A stretch of DNA of 64,000 bases from Serilophus lunatus (Eukaryota; Chordata; Aves; Passeriformes; Eurylaimidae): contig VXBA01001481.1 of the NCBI GenBank assembly GCA_013399895.1, positions 7,623 through 71,622 on the forward strand, written 5' to 3'. Below, one piece after another: positions 45,736-58,633 of this stretch (the first letter of the stretch is position 1; each line of letters starts with the position of its first letter). A program made the translations under genes and the position numbers. Below the pieces are notes generated by a model. It was not told the DNA's origin, made no database searches, and saw nothing but the letters and a program-made list of their open reading frames with translations.

Positions 45736-48300
45736 TTATCAGGTGGTTCACAGCAACAATAAAAAACAATCCATAAGGGCCTTAGCACTGAGACCAAATG
45801 CTCTAGAAAATAAGTAGCAGTTGTGGTGAGAAACTTTTATTTTCCAGGCACTGTGAATAGTATCATTAAGTAATTAAGCTGTAAAGTACAGCTGGGAACA
45901 TGGATCAAAAGGCAACAAGATCAGCAACCCTCAAGGCAGGACAGATTTGCAAGCTGTAGTTGTATAAGTTTGGTGGCTTAAGGATGGTGGCCCCATAGTG
46001 AAATTCCCAGCAGGCAGAATCAGATTTTACTCACTGGAATTAGCCATCTCTCCTGCTAGTTCAGACACTTTGGTCAAAATGAGGCCGCTGGGATCTGACT
46101 CCAAAGAAGTGTCATTAAAAATTTCTCCAGTTTTCAATCTCAAACAACCCATGGACAGCCATATGAATCCTGCTACACCTAAGAAATACTGACAGTTCCA
46201 TAGCTCTTACCCTCTTTGCAGGAAAAATAAAGAAATCCAGCCAACTTGTTCCTGTAAGACCACCAGCTTCCATGCAACACCTTGACTGAAAGAATGAAGC
46301 CTCTCTTTTATTATTTCTTTTATTGATGGTGATTTATTTAGACATTGAATTTAATTCTCCCCCAACAGATCCTTTTCTCTGTAATTTTTAATGGTGTGCC
46401 TACAGCTCAGGTTACCAAACAATTTAGCATCTGCACCTTTGAGGCTAAGTAATGAAAGTCTTGATGCCGGTGCAGGGGAGAACACTGGAGTTTACTCAGT
46501 TGGCTCACTGGAGAATGTTACTGCTCTTCAGCTGATGGGGAGACACGGGAAATTGCCTTCATACTGACCAGGTCCAGTACTTTGACACTGGTCACTGTCC
46601 TGCCCATCCCTGGAGCAAGTGGCACCCCCTGTCCCTGGTGGTCACAACACTGGGCAGGACAGCATTGACTCTATCTAGTGCCATCCATGCAACTCGACTG
46701 TGCTCAGCTCCACTCACTATCCAAGGCTTGTCACCGCCAGGCTTTAGACTCAGCCTCTTCCCCCTGCAGCAACATCCTCTGGAGTGCTCCCTGCTGTTAG
46801 CCTAAGCAGGGGTTTCTAAAGAAATCTCTCTTGCCCATGTGCAATTGATTGATGCAGCAGAAAGGGGCAAAGTTTCTGAGACATCCATTCCCAAATCCCA
46901 AGCTCACAGCCTCTTTCAGGGACTTTGTAGGGGTCGTGGGTAGGAAAGAAAAAATAGACTCTGTCCCTTCCAGGGAAGTATGTGCAGCTGTGCACAGAAT
47001 TTAGAACACTGACAGGCCAGGAAGTGAGCTTCAACACCAGATGTGCAATTGCCCAGGCTGTCTAATTGCTACCTTGCTCCCTGACTCTGCTTTGCAACTT
47101 CTTTTAATTAATCCTGGCCAGGGATATTATTCCAATGACACTTCATGCCACAGACAGCTCCCAAGAGAGCTCTATGGATTTGGGGAGCTCTCCACTCAAG
47201 ACAGGACTCCAATAATGAAAACGTTTTCACCATGAGGATGATGAAGCACTGAAAAATACTATCCACAAAGGTCTATGAAATCTCCTTCCATGGCAATGCT
47301 CATGGCTTGGCTTCTATACTGATCTAACTTTGGAGTTAGACCTGCTCTGAGCAGATATTTAGCTAATATCTAGCAGTCCCTTCCAGCCAGTATTTTTCCA
47401 TGCTTCATCAGGCTTTCAATCCTCGAGTACGCCCTGATGCTCTCAGCTTTACATTGTAGGGTCTGAGATACACATGCTCATGTTCATGAAACAGAAACCG
47501 CTGCCTTGGTGAACTGTAGCACAGCGTTTGCCATTAGGAACTTGGGAATGGAACAACTTACCTTGTTGTGTCAGGGCCACAGGGCTACCAGAGTGGAGAG
47601 AAGACCCAAGGCTACTGTGCTGTAGATGGATGTAACCTCGAGCAATGTGGATGTGATCCAGGTCTTGTCGTTTAGCCTTTTGGTTAGGGATCCTTCTCGA
47701 CTCTTTGAGCAGTAAGGCTGGGCACACACAGGCTGAAGATGTACAGCCAGTGTAATGCGAAATACCTGGAAGTCAATTGCAGCTCCAAGGGGGAGCACTG
47801 CTGAGTATGGTCTACTGAATCTACGGCGCAGTCCAACAGGGCTACCATGCTAGTTATGTAAACACTTTTTGGGGACATTTTAAGCTTTTGCAGTCTTCAA
47901 CACAGTCAGGGACTGCATTTGTAAGTTACGGTGTTCAGTAATTAAGTAGGATAAAATAGTAAAAAAATACCCAACCTAGCATAACTGCCAGTTTGGAGTG
48001 AGTGTTTCATTTACAGTAAAAGAAAGAGAGAAAAAGTTAATAGAAAGGTATACATTTTAAACTGAGACAAGACACTTTCTTCAGGGAAACTGACTGTGCC
48101 AATTTAGAAAATATCCAAAAGAATCAAGCTGTTCTTTGTGAAAGAAACTGTGTTTTCTTTTATAAACCTTAGAACTAAGGACAGACATATGCCTTTACAA
48201 CAGAATGAGGAAGTATTTACATAGTCACAGGAAAAAGCACAGAGAACCAAGACAGCCTTACTGCTTTCTCACCCTTCCCAAGCACTCATTACAGAGAGCC
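45736..48300. other. Intergenic region between RANBP2 promoter and LIMS1 3' end
   Basis: 2.6 kb. No supported gene. Overlapping short open frames at 47449-47878 (minus) have no recognisable family and no splice support. Confidence 0.5.
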
Positions 48301-48324
48301 AATACAAGGTTTAATAACACAGCC

Positions 48325-48330
48325 TTTATT
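48325..48330 (-). terminator. LIMS1 distal poly(A) signal AATAAA
   Basis: Plus 'tttatt' within 'agcctttattgatg' is AATAAA on the minus strand; it would give a 3' UTR of about 1.4 kb (48310-49721). The AT-rich region in between has other weaker candidates. Confidence 0.6.
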
Positions 48331-49721
48331 GATGACACTGGAAAGCAGATGTTTTAAAGTAACTTATTTTTCATAAACAGGAAAGAAAATTTTACTTCCT
48401 ATTATGTAATTTCATAAAATCTGTTTACATCACTAATATAAAAAAATTTAAAAAAAAAAGTTTGCGCACTTCATAATGTAGTACCATCAAGAAGTCCTAA
48501 GTAACTGTATTTTATATTCTATAAGGAAGGGAAAATAAAACAAATTTGCATTGACAATATGATCAATTGTATAAAACAATTAAATGTAAGTTATAGGAAT
48601 TTTAATAATCTGTAAGCTCAGTCTTCGAGGATGGCTAAAGAAGTAGATCCTAGCAGGATCAAGCCTTGCATATTTACACTCACAGGTGTAAAAGTAATTT
48701 TGCCAGTTAATTGAAATATGCATTTTCACTATTGTTCTGAGAATTTATGAAGTCTAGAAGTTACGGTTTAAACTCAGATGTTCACATTTGAAATAAAATG
48801 CTTCACACATCCTGTATAATTAAGGCAAAGTACGTTATCTTTTGAAAATACCCTCTATATAGTTTCTGCATAAAAATATGGAATAAAAAATAAAACTATG
48901 TATGTTTAATGGAACACTGTTATGTATGGTCCAGCAGAATAAGGCACAAAACGTAAATAGAATGCAAAAGCATATATAAAAGTTAATGTGTTATTTTAAG
49001 TGGAATATAGCAAAATTCAAGTAGTTCTGAGTATGCTCGTTTCTTGCAATGGGAATACATTTTTATATAGGTATCTCATGCTAAACCTGATGTACAAACA
49101 TTCATCATCTAAGCATAATCTATCAGAAGTAGGTCATTTGTACAGTGACGGTATTTAGAAATCTCATAGTTTTCAAACCATCTGAAACAAGGCTCCTTAA
49201 TGAAACTATCTCAGCCTGAAATCCAAGTGTGAATTTTTCCATGAGGCAAAGTATGTTGGTTTCTTTCCCAAATCCCCTGAGTTCGGGGAGTTTTGTCTGC
49301 ATGCTTAATACAGAGGTTAATACTTTCACTAACATAAATGACTATACAAGCCCCTCAGGTTGGGCACATTTGCACAATTTCTTTTCATAGGTGCTGACAA
49401 GCAAATTTCCTCTCTGTAAAATTCCGCAGAGATTAATGTACAGAATGTGCCACTTGCATCAGTACAACTACATTATTGGTCAGGAACCTTTCAGGTGAGC
49501 TGGTATTTAGTTTAGTTGGGAAGTATGGTCTGTTGACCAACAAATAAGCATACATGTAAAGAAAACAGAGAATCTTAAGATATTTTGGTTTGATAGAAGG
49601 CATACATCATCATTTGTAGTCTGACTGCAGCCTCAAAGCAGCACACAGCCCACCTCCCCCCACCCCTGCCAAACAGTATCTCTAAGATTTTCACAGACGA
49701 AGGGGAGAGAAGATGAAGTCA

Positions 49722-49836
49722 TTACTTCCTTCCCAAAGTTTCAGCTAGTTTCTTCAGCCTTTTCTTCAGCTCTAGTGGAAACTTCTCATAACACTTTTTG
49801 CAGACAGGCTTCATATCAAACTCAACAAATTTATTC
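49722..49836 (-). CDS. LIMS1: LIMS1 terminal exon, canonical tail
   Basis: 115 bp. Acceptor 'tttgttgtttag'. Encodes 'NKFVEFDMKPVCKKCYEKFP' and 'LKKRLKKLAETLGRK' then stop, the same tail as human PINCH1; completes LIM5. Confidence 0.97.
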
Positions 49837-52800
49837 CTAAACAACAAAGCAAAAACCAAAGTTTTAGCAGACAAGATAGTGAAAAAATAATTTAAAAAAA
49901 TCTCCAATTAAATGTGTACAAGCAAAAAATTAAACCTCCAATTTATACATATATTTTATATATATATATACACCATAGACAGTGATTACAGTACCCTGTT
50001 GAGTAAGTTATGCAGTTTTACCCCAAAGTTGGTATTTATTAACCAAGTAATTTAAAGACTTTCAAACCTAATTTTACAGATAAACAGAGTAAACATAAGA
50101 TAATGGAATAGCAAGTTAATATTTATAGTTGCAGTTGCATCAAAAATATTTTAGTTTTGATAGCCATAAATCCATGCAGAAGCTTAAAGAAGCATCCTTA
50201 GCACTAACCAAAGAAGAAAGGAGCAGGGATGGTTGTGAGAAGGAAAAAAAGTTTACAAACAGATTGGCTTTTTCTTTTTCTGCTTCTCTTTATCCTTTGC
50301 TTCACGTTCCCGTTTGGCAAGTCGTCGCTTAAATTCATCTGGCATTTTCTCATAACAGTGTTTGCAGACAGGTTTTAGATCAATTTCAACAAACTTATCC
50401 CTTTAGAGTTAAACAAAATAGAGGACAGAAAAGGAGAGGAGTTAGGAAGACTAACTGAAGGAAGACCTCAACAGACAGCTGAAAGAGATGTAAAGTAGTA
50501 AGTGGAGCAGGAGGAAGAAAGATGCATGTATTTCTTCAATGCTGCTTATATGTTTTTCATACAGTAACGGCTACACCATAGCAACACCTGGTATAGTGAA
50601 GAGAACCACTTTGAAGAGAACCACTGATATGTTTTGAAGGTATCACACTTATCAATAAACTTACTTGAGTGTTAACTTAGAGTTGCAAGTTGAACAAGCG
50701 AAACAGTTCACACACCATGCCTTATTCAGGGCAGACACAACTAAGGAGATGGGGGAAAAAAGAAATCATTAGCACTGCGAAGAAAAAAAAGAAGTTATTA
50801 CAAAAATTTTAAGCTCACGTATTCATGAGGTGGGAAGAACACTCATTGATCCTTGTATCAGGTATCAAGGACCATAACAATAACAAGGCAAGACTAGGGA
50901 GGCACATGTATATAGGCTACATGGTGTAGCAGGACTGTGGAGCATTGATAAAGCTGTCTCTGAGGCAAGACCAGCTTAATCTGCCTCCTATTTTTTGCTT
51001 CCACCTCATCCCATACCATGCTGATTTCAGACAGTGATTCCAACTTAATCAGGAAACATTTCCAGCTGAAGAGCAATCCAGCAAAATTGTGTTTATGTTT
51101 TCATTCAGTTTTATTTCTCAGATCCAGTTCAGACTGTGCTTCAATCAACAGTAGCACTTGCCCAGCTGAAGAAAATAATGTGAAGCCAGAAGCCAGGACA
51201 CTGCTGATAAATCAGCACTACCAAATTGAAAAAAAAAAAGTGAACTTATGGGATAAAATACTTGATCAACACAAACTTGGATATACTTTTGTCCTTTGCT
51301 TTGGAGAGAAAGTAACTATTTTTGATTTGATCTGTGTATCACTCCATTTCCTGTTCTTCTTTTTCACTATATTTTCCCAGTTTTCCCTGCCAAAATTTTC
51401 TTCTTAATCTAAATTAGACGATGCAGGACAATGATTTAGATTCTCATAATTTGTAACAACAGTCAAATGGGGTGCAGAAATGAAAGATGGAATATAATCG
51501 AAGACATACGTTGAAAATAAAGAAATTACTGAAGACTATATTCTGTTCAGTTTAAAGACCAAAACATGCAATATGGCTGTTGGATTATATGGTGGAAGTT
51601 TGCAATGATACAGAGAAATATTGAACAAGTTTCAGTTTTGCTCATTCTAGTAGAATTTTAATGAAAAGGAGGACTATGTTTTCTTTAAAACATTTTGGAT
51701 TGTCATTCTGAAGGTATAGTCCAGTTCAGAAAATCTGGGGAAAGCACATCTCTGGAATGTATGTCTTACCCTATAGTTACACGTCTAGAAACCAGTTTTT
51801 GTCTCGTTTTGCATGTTAGAGGCTTCCTCTTACTTTGCTAATGGCTTTGGCTTAGGTGAGGCTAACATTGGTATATTTACTTTGGGCAGGGGTAAATAGG
51901 CACAATAATAACACATTATTTTAGGTAGAATAATTTGCTTCTGGCATTTTACTAGAGCTTGTTATCAAAAAATTATCTCAAAACCATCTCCTTTCCCCCA
52001 AAAAACAATCAAACAATAATAAAACAAACAAATCACTTCCAGTTCTGCCTTTACAGGACATATTTCCAAGTACGATCATTCCTGGTTTTGTGACATCATC
52101 ATCAGACTAGATTTTCAAAGGACAGGTGCCTGTGATAAATAGGTAAGTAACTTCAGGAACCAAGGTGGTCATGGGAATGAGGTACTTTTAAAAAATTACT
52201 AAGAGCCCCTCTGTGTCTTTTGGTATCTAAATATTTTTTCCAATTGCTTAATGAGCCTTAAATTCATTTGAGATGATGTCTGAGTGCTCATTCTCACCCA
52301 TGCATGTGTTCTTTTCTGAAGCTGGTGGGGCAGGAAGCCACTTCTGTGCATCTTGCCTTTGTATGTCACTAAGGGGTTTCACAGTTCTCTTCAGCCACTG
52401 GGTGGTTGTCTACCATTATGAAATGCTTGCTATAAGGTGTTCTTACCATTTGGTCTCTGACTAATCAGCTCTAATTTAATTTCTGATCAAGAGAAGGGCT
52501 TGTTTTGTTTTAATGAGAACAATCAAGGATTAAACAGTGGGCTGTTTTCCCCTTACTGTCACTTTTAAAGATAACTTCCATCAGAAAGGAACATTAAGGA
52601 AACAGAAAAGTGCTTACCATCTCCTTCAATCACACGGTTACAGTGGAAACAAACATCACCAAACAGCTGAAGAGAAAAGAAGAACAATGGATTTTTAATG
52701 TAATGGTTTTATTGAGGGTAACTTATTAAACTAACAAAATAACTACATTTCAACTGATGGGCACAATTGCTTTCCTATTTATTTCAGTAAAATAAAGAGA

Positions 52801-55800
52801 ATGCTGGCAAGTCTGGTTTGGTTTTACAAGTACATTTTGCAGCATCTCACCACAAAAGGTCTTCATAATATTAAAGATAAAACATTCGTTTACCTTTATA
52901 TTATCCTCTGTAAATACAATTTTGTTTTAACATTTACCTAATCCTGAACATTTGAAATACAGCAGCTGGTGTCACATATACATTGTTACTAACTAGACAA
53001 TTTAACATTTGGGCGTGGATGACTAGAACAACATGTTACTATTTCCGGCAAAAACTGTAAGGAAATGTTATTTTTAGTTTAAAAAAGAAGAAAACTTTAG
53101 GACAAAAATTATTAATTCTTTTTCCAAGCATAACATTTGTCTACAATATAACAATTAAGAAGTCCCAAAATTTTGTGGTTTTTTTTTCTTTTTAACTGCA
53201 ATAGTTGAGCTAGTAAAAGACATGCACTCCACATATAACTCTTGTCTAGTATATGTCCTTGTCCCATCACGGCTGCAACATCATTACTTACTAAAATCAC
53301 AGCATTTGTAGTCTACAAGTATGCCAGCAACAATCATCTGCCCTTCATCACCAACAAATTAAGAATCCATCTGTAATTAGCAGATGCCTTACAACTCCCA
53401 AAAGTAACTCCTCCTCTTGCTTTATGAAAGCAAGGAGGTGAACGTGACACGACGCAATGGCTTCCAAATAAAAAAGGTCTGCATATCGTGGTGCTGGACT
53501 CCAAGGAGAGAGGTTATACAATATGTAACTTCTGTATAAACGCAAGTGGTCACTAGGTGGTGTCTTCTGTCAAATTTAGTCTTCAAAGTCGCCATCTGCC
53601 TAATGACTGAGGGCTGATGCAGTGCTTGTGAACACACAGTGCCTTAGAATAACAGCTGTAGGGAAACCCAGCTACTCACTAGGGCCTTCAACCGCACTGA
53701 GTGGCAAATCTTCTTTAACTTCTTGGGAAAGATTGGATATCATTAGCTGCTCTGATCTCACAGACACATAAAAGTCTGTAACAGATCTACTTAGGTACCA
53801 CTAAACTTGAAGAACATCTTGATACTGATTGTCCAGGCCAACCTTTGTGAAATACCTGCAGTTTTCTTTCTCAATGCCAGACCGATGAATAGAGAAACCT
53901 ATATAAATTATTTGCAACAGAACATCTGCTAATTGCCATTACACTCAGAAGTGCCTTCGACAAAACAGAAGAATGTCCATGGCTTTACACCTCTAATAAA
54001 ACCAATTTTTGAGTTTACCAATTAATGCTATTTTTAAAAATATGTAACCTTACCTGATTGTAGTGGGTTTCACAATATGCTAAGCCTTTTCTCTCATAGT
54101 GACGATGACCCAGGAATGGCTTTTCACATTTTGCACAAACAAAATGCTACAAAGAAAATTACATACATATTTATTTTTTTTTGGAAATAATGTTAATTTT
54201 TCTGGCAAGCAAGTCCACTACTGAACATGACTGAAATCTACTGACCTAGCTTGCCATCTTGAAAAGCAGAGTTAAAGTTTCTGTTTCTACATTTAGACCA
54301 CTAAAATAATATTTCTTTTAATGACTTCAAAATTTCAATCCAAAAGTTTCAAAAAAAATCAAGCAAAGGATTCTCCTTTCTTATCAATAAACAGATTTAA
54401 GAGTTATTAAATAATTTGCACCATTATCACTCTTGCAAAGGAAACACTTCCTAGAGATTTTCAAACCATGGAAGGAATAAACTGTTTATCTTTCTAATTT
54501 AAGTGGAAGATGTGGAACTAAATCTTCTACATGGCCTTGAAATATTTTCTTTTTTAAGGACCTAACTGTGATTCCTTTGATTACTGATTTTAGTTTCACA
54601 GTTAAAGCTTCCTATAAGGTAGGCAATAACTCCTATTTCACAGTGGAAGACTAGCCACATTAAGGTTGAAGAGGGATTCAGAGAAAATATTTATAATCAT
54701 TGCTGCAAACTTTGATAATCTTTTCATTGAAATTCTCAGCAAAATCACTAATAAATATGTTAATGTTTACATTTGTCAAAGACATATCATCTGATGTTTA
54801 CCTCCACATGCCATTGTTTACCCATAGCATTCACCACACGACCTTCAATTGGTCTTCTACATGCCCCACAGATGGGGACACCCATTTTGTCGTGGCAGGG
54901 TAAGCAATAGAGTTCTCCCTTCAGCTCACGAGCATCAGCAGTAAGTTCCTTCCTGTTCAGAAGTTAATGGATTGAGAGCATGAATAAAGGCACTGAACAA
55001 TGTCAACTCTGAAGTGAAAAAAAAAAATCATCATTTGTTTTAGAAATTATATTTATACTACAGTAATGCACAAGCATCAAATGTAACATAGTTCAACACA
55101 ATTCAAGACTAATCACAGTAAACCGAAGATAGTAATTCAAGAAGCAAAAAGGAACCACTTTTCTTCCTCTCCTACCAGAATAAGGAACTACTATTTTGCT
55201 GCTACAGAATTCATATCTGTGTTCATACTTTGTACTTTGTAAGGTACCACCTTGTCCTGCAGAGTCCAGTATTTCTTTACTCCCTAACAGGTTAACTGTT
55301 GTTTGAACTCCACCATACCAAAAGCAGTAACACATATGTGGCCATAAGACACCAAAACCTCATTCCCTTTTCCCAGTAGTAACAGGACAAGTTTTCACTT
55401 TAAGATGTAAACCTATGAATCAAACAAGCCCAGCGTTTTCGTGTTTTCCTTTGGAGAGCTCAAATTACCCGCAGTTTGCACAGTTGAAATGATCAGGGTG
55501 ATAAGGATCATTTTTGAATATGAGGGGCTGTTCATCAATAATGGCATGACACTTCTGGCAAATGTACTTTCCCAGGCCCCTGGCTTTTTCCTTGTTATGG
55601 CAAGGACGGCAGAGATGTCTGAAACAACATAAAAAAAGAGAGGTAAGTACTGGTACCAGGTACTACAGTGAAAAATACAAGAATTTCATTTTAATCAGTC
55701 CTTTTTTGAGGGAAAATAGTCTTTAAAACAATTTCTTTGCTAGGCAAACTAAGTTCAGAGCAGTAAAATGATGTCCCAAGTTCAGGTGATAATTTTATTT

Positions 55801-58633
55801 TCTGTCACCAGAGGAGTATTGTTTCTTTAGATCAGTTGATTTTAAGCTGTGTTGAAACACAGAAAACAAAGTTTGCTATAGATTCTTGTTGCTGAATATT
55901 TTACTTTCAAAATCTTAAAAATTTAGATTGGGAGCTGGATGACCAAAGAAGATAATTCTGTAGATAATTCTGCATATTATATTATACATATGAAGGCAAT
56001 GGCCATAGAATCCACTTGTAAAACACTCTTCTGAATATAGCTTTTTTTAGGATATAAAATATCCTAATTCATGAAAGATCCCACTGAACAAAAAGCAATT
56101 ATTAATAAATAAGGTGCCAAACCAGACCAAAATTGGAGATCCCAATGAAAAAAGAAATTAAACATTTTTATTTTAAAAAAATCTGAATGTTTTCTCTCCT
56201 TTTATATAAAACAGTGGCCTCAAAATGTCATTGGGTATAAAACATATTTGCCAAGAAACCTAGTGTTGAAGTAGGTGAAATGTTAATACTTTAAGATACC
56301 TGTTCTTAGTTTTGTGATACACTCTTAACCCTTTTCCCCAAAGAAGATGTGTCAGTTGCTCTAGCTGAGCTGGAAAGCTTCAGGAACCAAAACCTCTCAG
56401 TCCCCCTGGTTAGTTAATTTTATTTATTATCAGTTAACAAAAGCAATTGTTGAGATCTACCTGCCAGCATTCTTGACAAATCCAATATCGGCCAATATTA
56501 CTTGGCAAATATCACAGCAGAAGCACTCTGGATGCCAGCTATTGTTCATGGCTTTAATAACACGACCAATAATGAACTCACCTGTAGAGAAACACACCAC
56601 CAGGATATAAAATAGCATACTAGACAAAGTTAAAAGCAACCCACAACCAAATAACTACAAGGTCATCATCATTGTTTTCCTCACCCCAAAATCTGGCAGG
56701 ACACATTGCTTGCAGTGTCATGGTTCTGATTCCAAACTCTGTAATCCACACTTGTTTTTTTGCTATGGGTCAGAAGATGACCTTGCAGGATCCTCTGCTT
56801 TTTACATACAAGTCTTTTACATGCATACTCCACCTTCTCTCTGCAATAATTCTTTTTCAGTCCCTTCCCTGTTTTTACTTGTCTGTTCTCAAGCTGTTAA
56901 GAAATTTGTGGAGTACTTCATATAATACAGCTTTCTTGTGTCCGAGTCATCTTTCTCCTTCTTTTCTTTAATGACAATTTTAACTTGCAATGTACACAGC
57001 AGTGGTTTCTATTCCACTAGGACCAAGCCTTGAAGGAGCTCTATACTCAAAGCACAATAGAACTGAGCTTGGGTGGCTGTGGACCTCTTGCAAAAATACT
57101 TCCATGCAGTCCAAATGCAAAGCTGTAGTGAAGCTGTAGAACAGTCAATCCAGCATACACAACTTCTGACCTACCACAAGGAGTCCTGTTCTGTGAAGCA
57201 TTCAAAAAACAGTGTGAGAACTAGTGTTTTGCATGTGTGGTGTGACTGTACTGCATAGGCAGTGGAGTGATGTCCATCACGCACGTGATTTACTTGTTCT
57301 TTGTGTGTAGCCAAAGCCCCAGAGCAGCAAAAAAGCTCAGACTAAAATGTTGGGAGCTGAGCTTCCCAGTGCCGTGGGAGGCTGAGTCCTGGCTTTGGAG
57401 AACAACTCCAACAGCTGCCAAAGGGGAGTGATCTGGCAGGTAACTGATCTGGGCGGTAACATCCAGCATTCGTTTTTGTTTCGTTCCCATGAAGTCATAG
57501 CTTTTCAAGAATAAAACCTGATGGACTCCAAAAATGTCAGGAATGCTTGAGGCCTTATGGGTGACAACAGTCCAAGTAAAAGTAAGTACTAAGCACAAGC
57601 AGTGGCAAAGCCCAGCTCCATCTTGAGGAGGTTTTAAGGAAGCTGGCACTGCAAGGAGCCAGGACAGGAGAATGGGGAGCTCTGCCAGCTGAGTAGAAAA
57701 CAATCCTGGAGATGGGCAGTCTAGCTCCTCAGAAATCACCACCAACCCATTTTTTCCTCTCCCCCTGCTTTTTCACATCTGCAGCTTTAAATGCAAAGTT
57801 CCATTAACATTTGCTTCCCCTTCCCTCAGTGTTCAACCCCTCCCTCCACATGAGGAAAGGCCTCACTGAGATAAGTGAAAGCCATACTGCCTTGCCAGAG
57901 TGCCACAGAAACACAAGAGCTTCCAGACCAGTTTAAGCAATAGTCAAATAATGACTTCCCAGCCCTGCCCTGGTCAAATGTGTCACACAGGGGCAAAAAA
58001 AAAGAAAACATGCAAATGATTACAGTGCAGCAGATTCACAAGCATTTACATTAACAGTGGCAAATTAAAAGAGCTAATACATAGAGCAGGCATTAGACAC
58101 TGAACCCTTAAAGGTTCATCAACAGGGGCACAGCTGACCATCACTTGATTATATCACTAGGTGATGATGACTGTCCCAGCTTCTGTGGGGTAGGACAGCA
58201 TGGGTGGGTTACAATAGTCAAAGCAGATGACAAAGTCCGGTTGCAGGGTTTCTACTAAATGACAAGGGCCAAATACCAGCACATGCACATGTACAGATAT
58301 ATACAGGATTTTATGAATAGTCTGTTCATTGGATCACTGACTCAACAGCTAAACTACTTACTCAAATAATATAAACTTTTTTTTTAAAATCCTATTGTTT
58401 GCTGACCTTTACAAAAAGCAGCTCCCCAAATTCTCTGAAGTCTAGCACATTCTGCAAGTTCACAGGGCTCTGTCCCAGAGAATATACAAAAGGGTTGCCT
58501 TTCTTCCCCCAGTGACGCTCCCATTTGTGATCAGTATGAAGCATTTCACCTTGATTTAGAACTTACCGCATTGATGGCAGCAAGGGGCAAAAAGCATTTG
58601 AAAATCATGTTCGCAGTACTTCCTTCCTTCAAA
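49722..58633 (-). CDS. LIMS1: LIMS1 / PINCH1, five-LIM-domain focal-adhesion adaptor (first LIM exon missing)
   Basis: PINCH1 consists of five LIM domains plus a short basic tail. It binds integrin-linked kinase (via LIM1) and parvin in the IPP complex at integrin adhesions. Exons found in phase: 58567-58633, 56461-56581, 55469-55618, 54802-54952, 54054-54146, 52618-52666, 50665-50740, then either 50253-50400 or 49722-49836 as last exon. The encoded protein is nearly identical to human PINCH1 from 'FEGRKYCEHDFQML' to the tail '..LAETLGRK', with Cys/His zinc ligands kept. The exon with the start codon and first half of LIM1 was not found; it must lie beyond 64000 or be in unread sequence. Exons are separated by introns of 0.25-2 kb. 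Confidence 0.97.
49950..49973. repeat. (TA)n microsatellite
   Basis: 'ttatatatatatatacac' following an AT-rich stretch, between the two alternative terminal exons. Confidence 0.75.
50035..50040 (-). terminator. Poly(A) signal AATAAA for the alternative LIMS1 terminal exon
   Basis: Plus 'tttatt' gives AATAAA on the minus strand, about 213 bases after the stop at 50253 and before the canonical last exon. Confidence 0.6.
50253..50400 (-). CDS. LIMS1: LIMS1 alternative terminal exon with basic tail
   Basis: 148 bp to the stop codon. Acceptor 'gtttaactctaaag'. Encodes 'DKFVEIDLKPVCKHCYEKMP' and 'DEFKRRLAKREREAKDKEKQ' then KKKKPICL. It is homologous to the canonical last exon, in the same phase, and keeps the LIM5 cysteines, but the tail is longer and strongly basic (nuclear-localisation-like). 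The two exons must be used alternatively. Confidence 0.93.
50665..50740 (-). CDS. LIMS1: LIMS1 exon, LIM5 first half
   Basis: 76 bp. Acceptor 'atctccttag', donor CTCAA|gtaagt. Encodes 'VSALNKAWCVNCFACSTCNS' then KLTL. Confidence 0.96.
50743..52616. other. LIMS1 intron, no recognised feature
   Basis: 1.9 kb. An open frame at 51018-51407 (plus) has low-complexity hydrophobic composition and no family resemblance; I treat it as chance. Confidence 0.5.
52618..52666 (-). CDS. LIMS1: LIMS1 short exon at LIM4/LIM5 boundary
   Basis: 49 bp. Acceptor 'ttctcttcag', donor GATG|gtaagc. Encodes LFGDVCFHCNRVIEGD. Confidence 0.95.
54054..54146 (-). CDS. LIMS1: LIMS1 exon, LIM4 second half
   Basis: 93 bp. 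Acceptor 'ttctttgtag', donor CAG|gtaagg. Encodes 'HFVCAKCEKPFLGHRHYERK' then GLAYCETHYNQ. Confidence 0.96.
54802..54952 (-). CDS. LIMS1: LIMS1 exon, LIM3 end and LIM4 start
   Basis: 151 bp. Acceptor 'cttctgaacag', donor GAG|gtaaac. Encodes 'KELTADARELKGELYCLPCH' and 'GVPICGACRRPIEGRVVNAM'. Confidence 0.96.
55469..55618 (-). CDS. LIMS1: LIMS1 exon, LIM2 end and LIM3 start
   Basis: 150 bp. Acceptor 'tgttgtttcag', donor TGCGG|gtaatt. Encodes 'HLCRPCHNKEKARGLGKYIC' and 'FKNDPYHPDHFNCANC'. Confidence 0.96.
56461..56581 (-). CDS. LIMS1: LIMS1 exon, LIM2 first half
   Basis: 121 bp. Acceptor 'gtttctctacag', donor GGCAG|gtagat. Encodes 'EFIIGRVIKAMNNSWHPECF' and 'ADIGFVKNAG'. Within the finger CDICQVI differs from human CDLCQEV. 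Confidence 0.96.
56582..58566. other. LIMS1 intron, no recognised exon or repeat
   Basis: 2 kb. A GC-richer stretch at 57300-57760 has open frames on the minus strand (57290-57745) without recognisable homology or splice logic. Confidence 0.5.
58567..58633 (-). CDS. LIMS1: LIMS1 exon, LIM1 second half
   Basis: 67 bp, phase 0 to 1. Acceptor 'ttccatttgcag', donor TGCG|gtaagt. Encodes 'FEGRKYCEHDFQMLFAPCCH' then QC. The LIM1 second half is part of the ILK-binding surface. Confidence 0.96.

Noticed and set aside
47449..47878. Overlapping minus-strand open frames in the LIMS1-RANBP2 intergenic region
   Set aside because: Frames switch among each other, no domain or family is recognisable, no promoter or splice support.
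51018..51407. 129-codon plus-strand open frame in a LIMS1 intron
   Set aside because: Low-complexity F/L-rich C-terminus and no recognisable domain; antisense to the gene.
57290..57745. 151-codon minus-strand open frame in a LIMS1 intron
   Set aside because: Leu/Ser/Pro-rich, no homology, no splice signals; GC-richer composition makes long open frames likelier.
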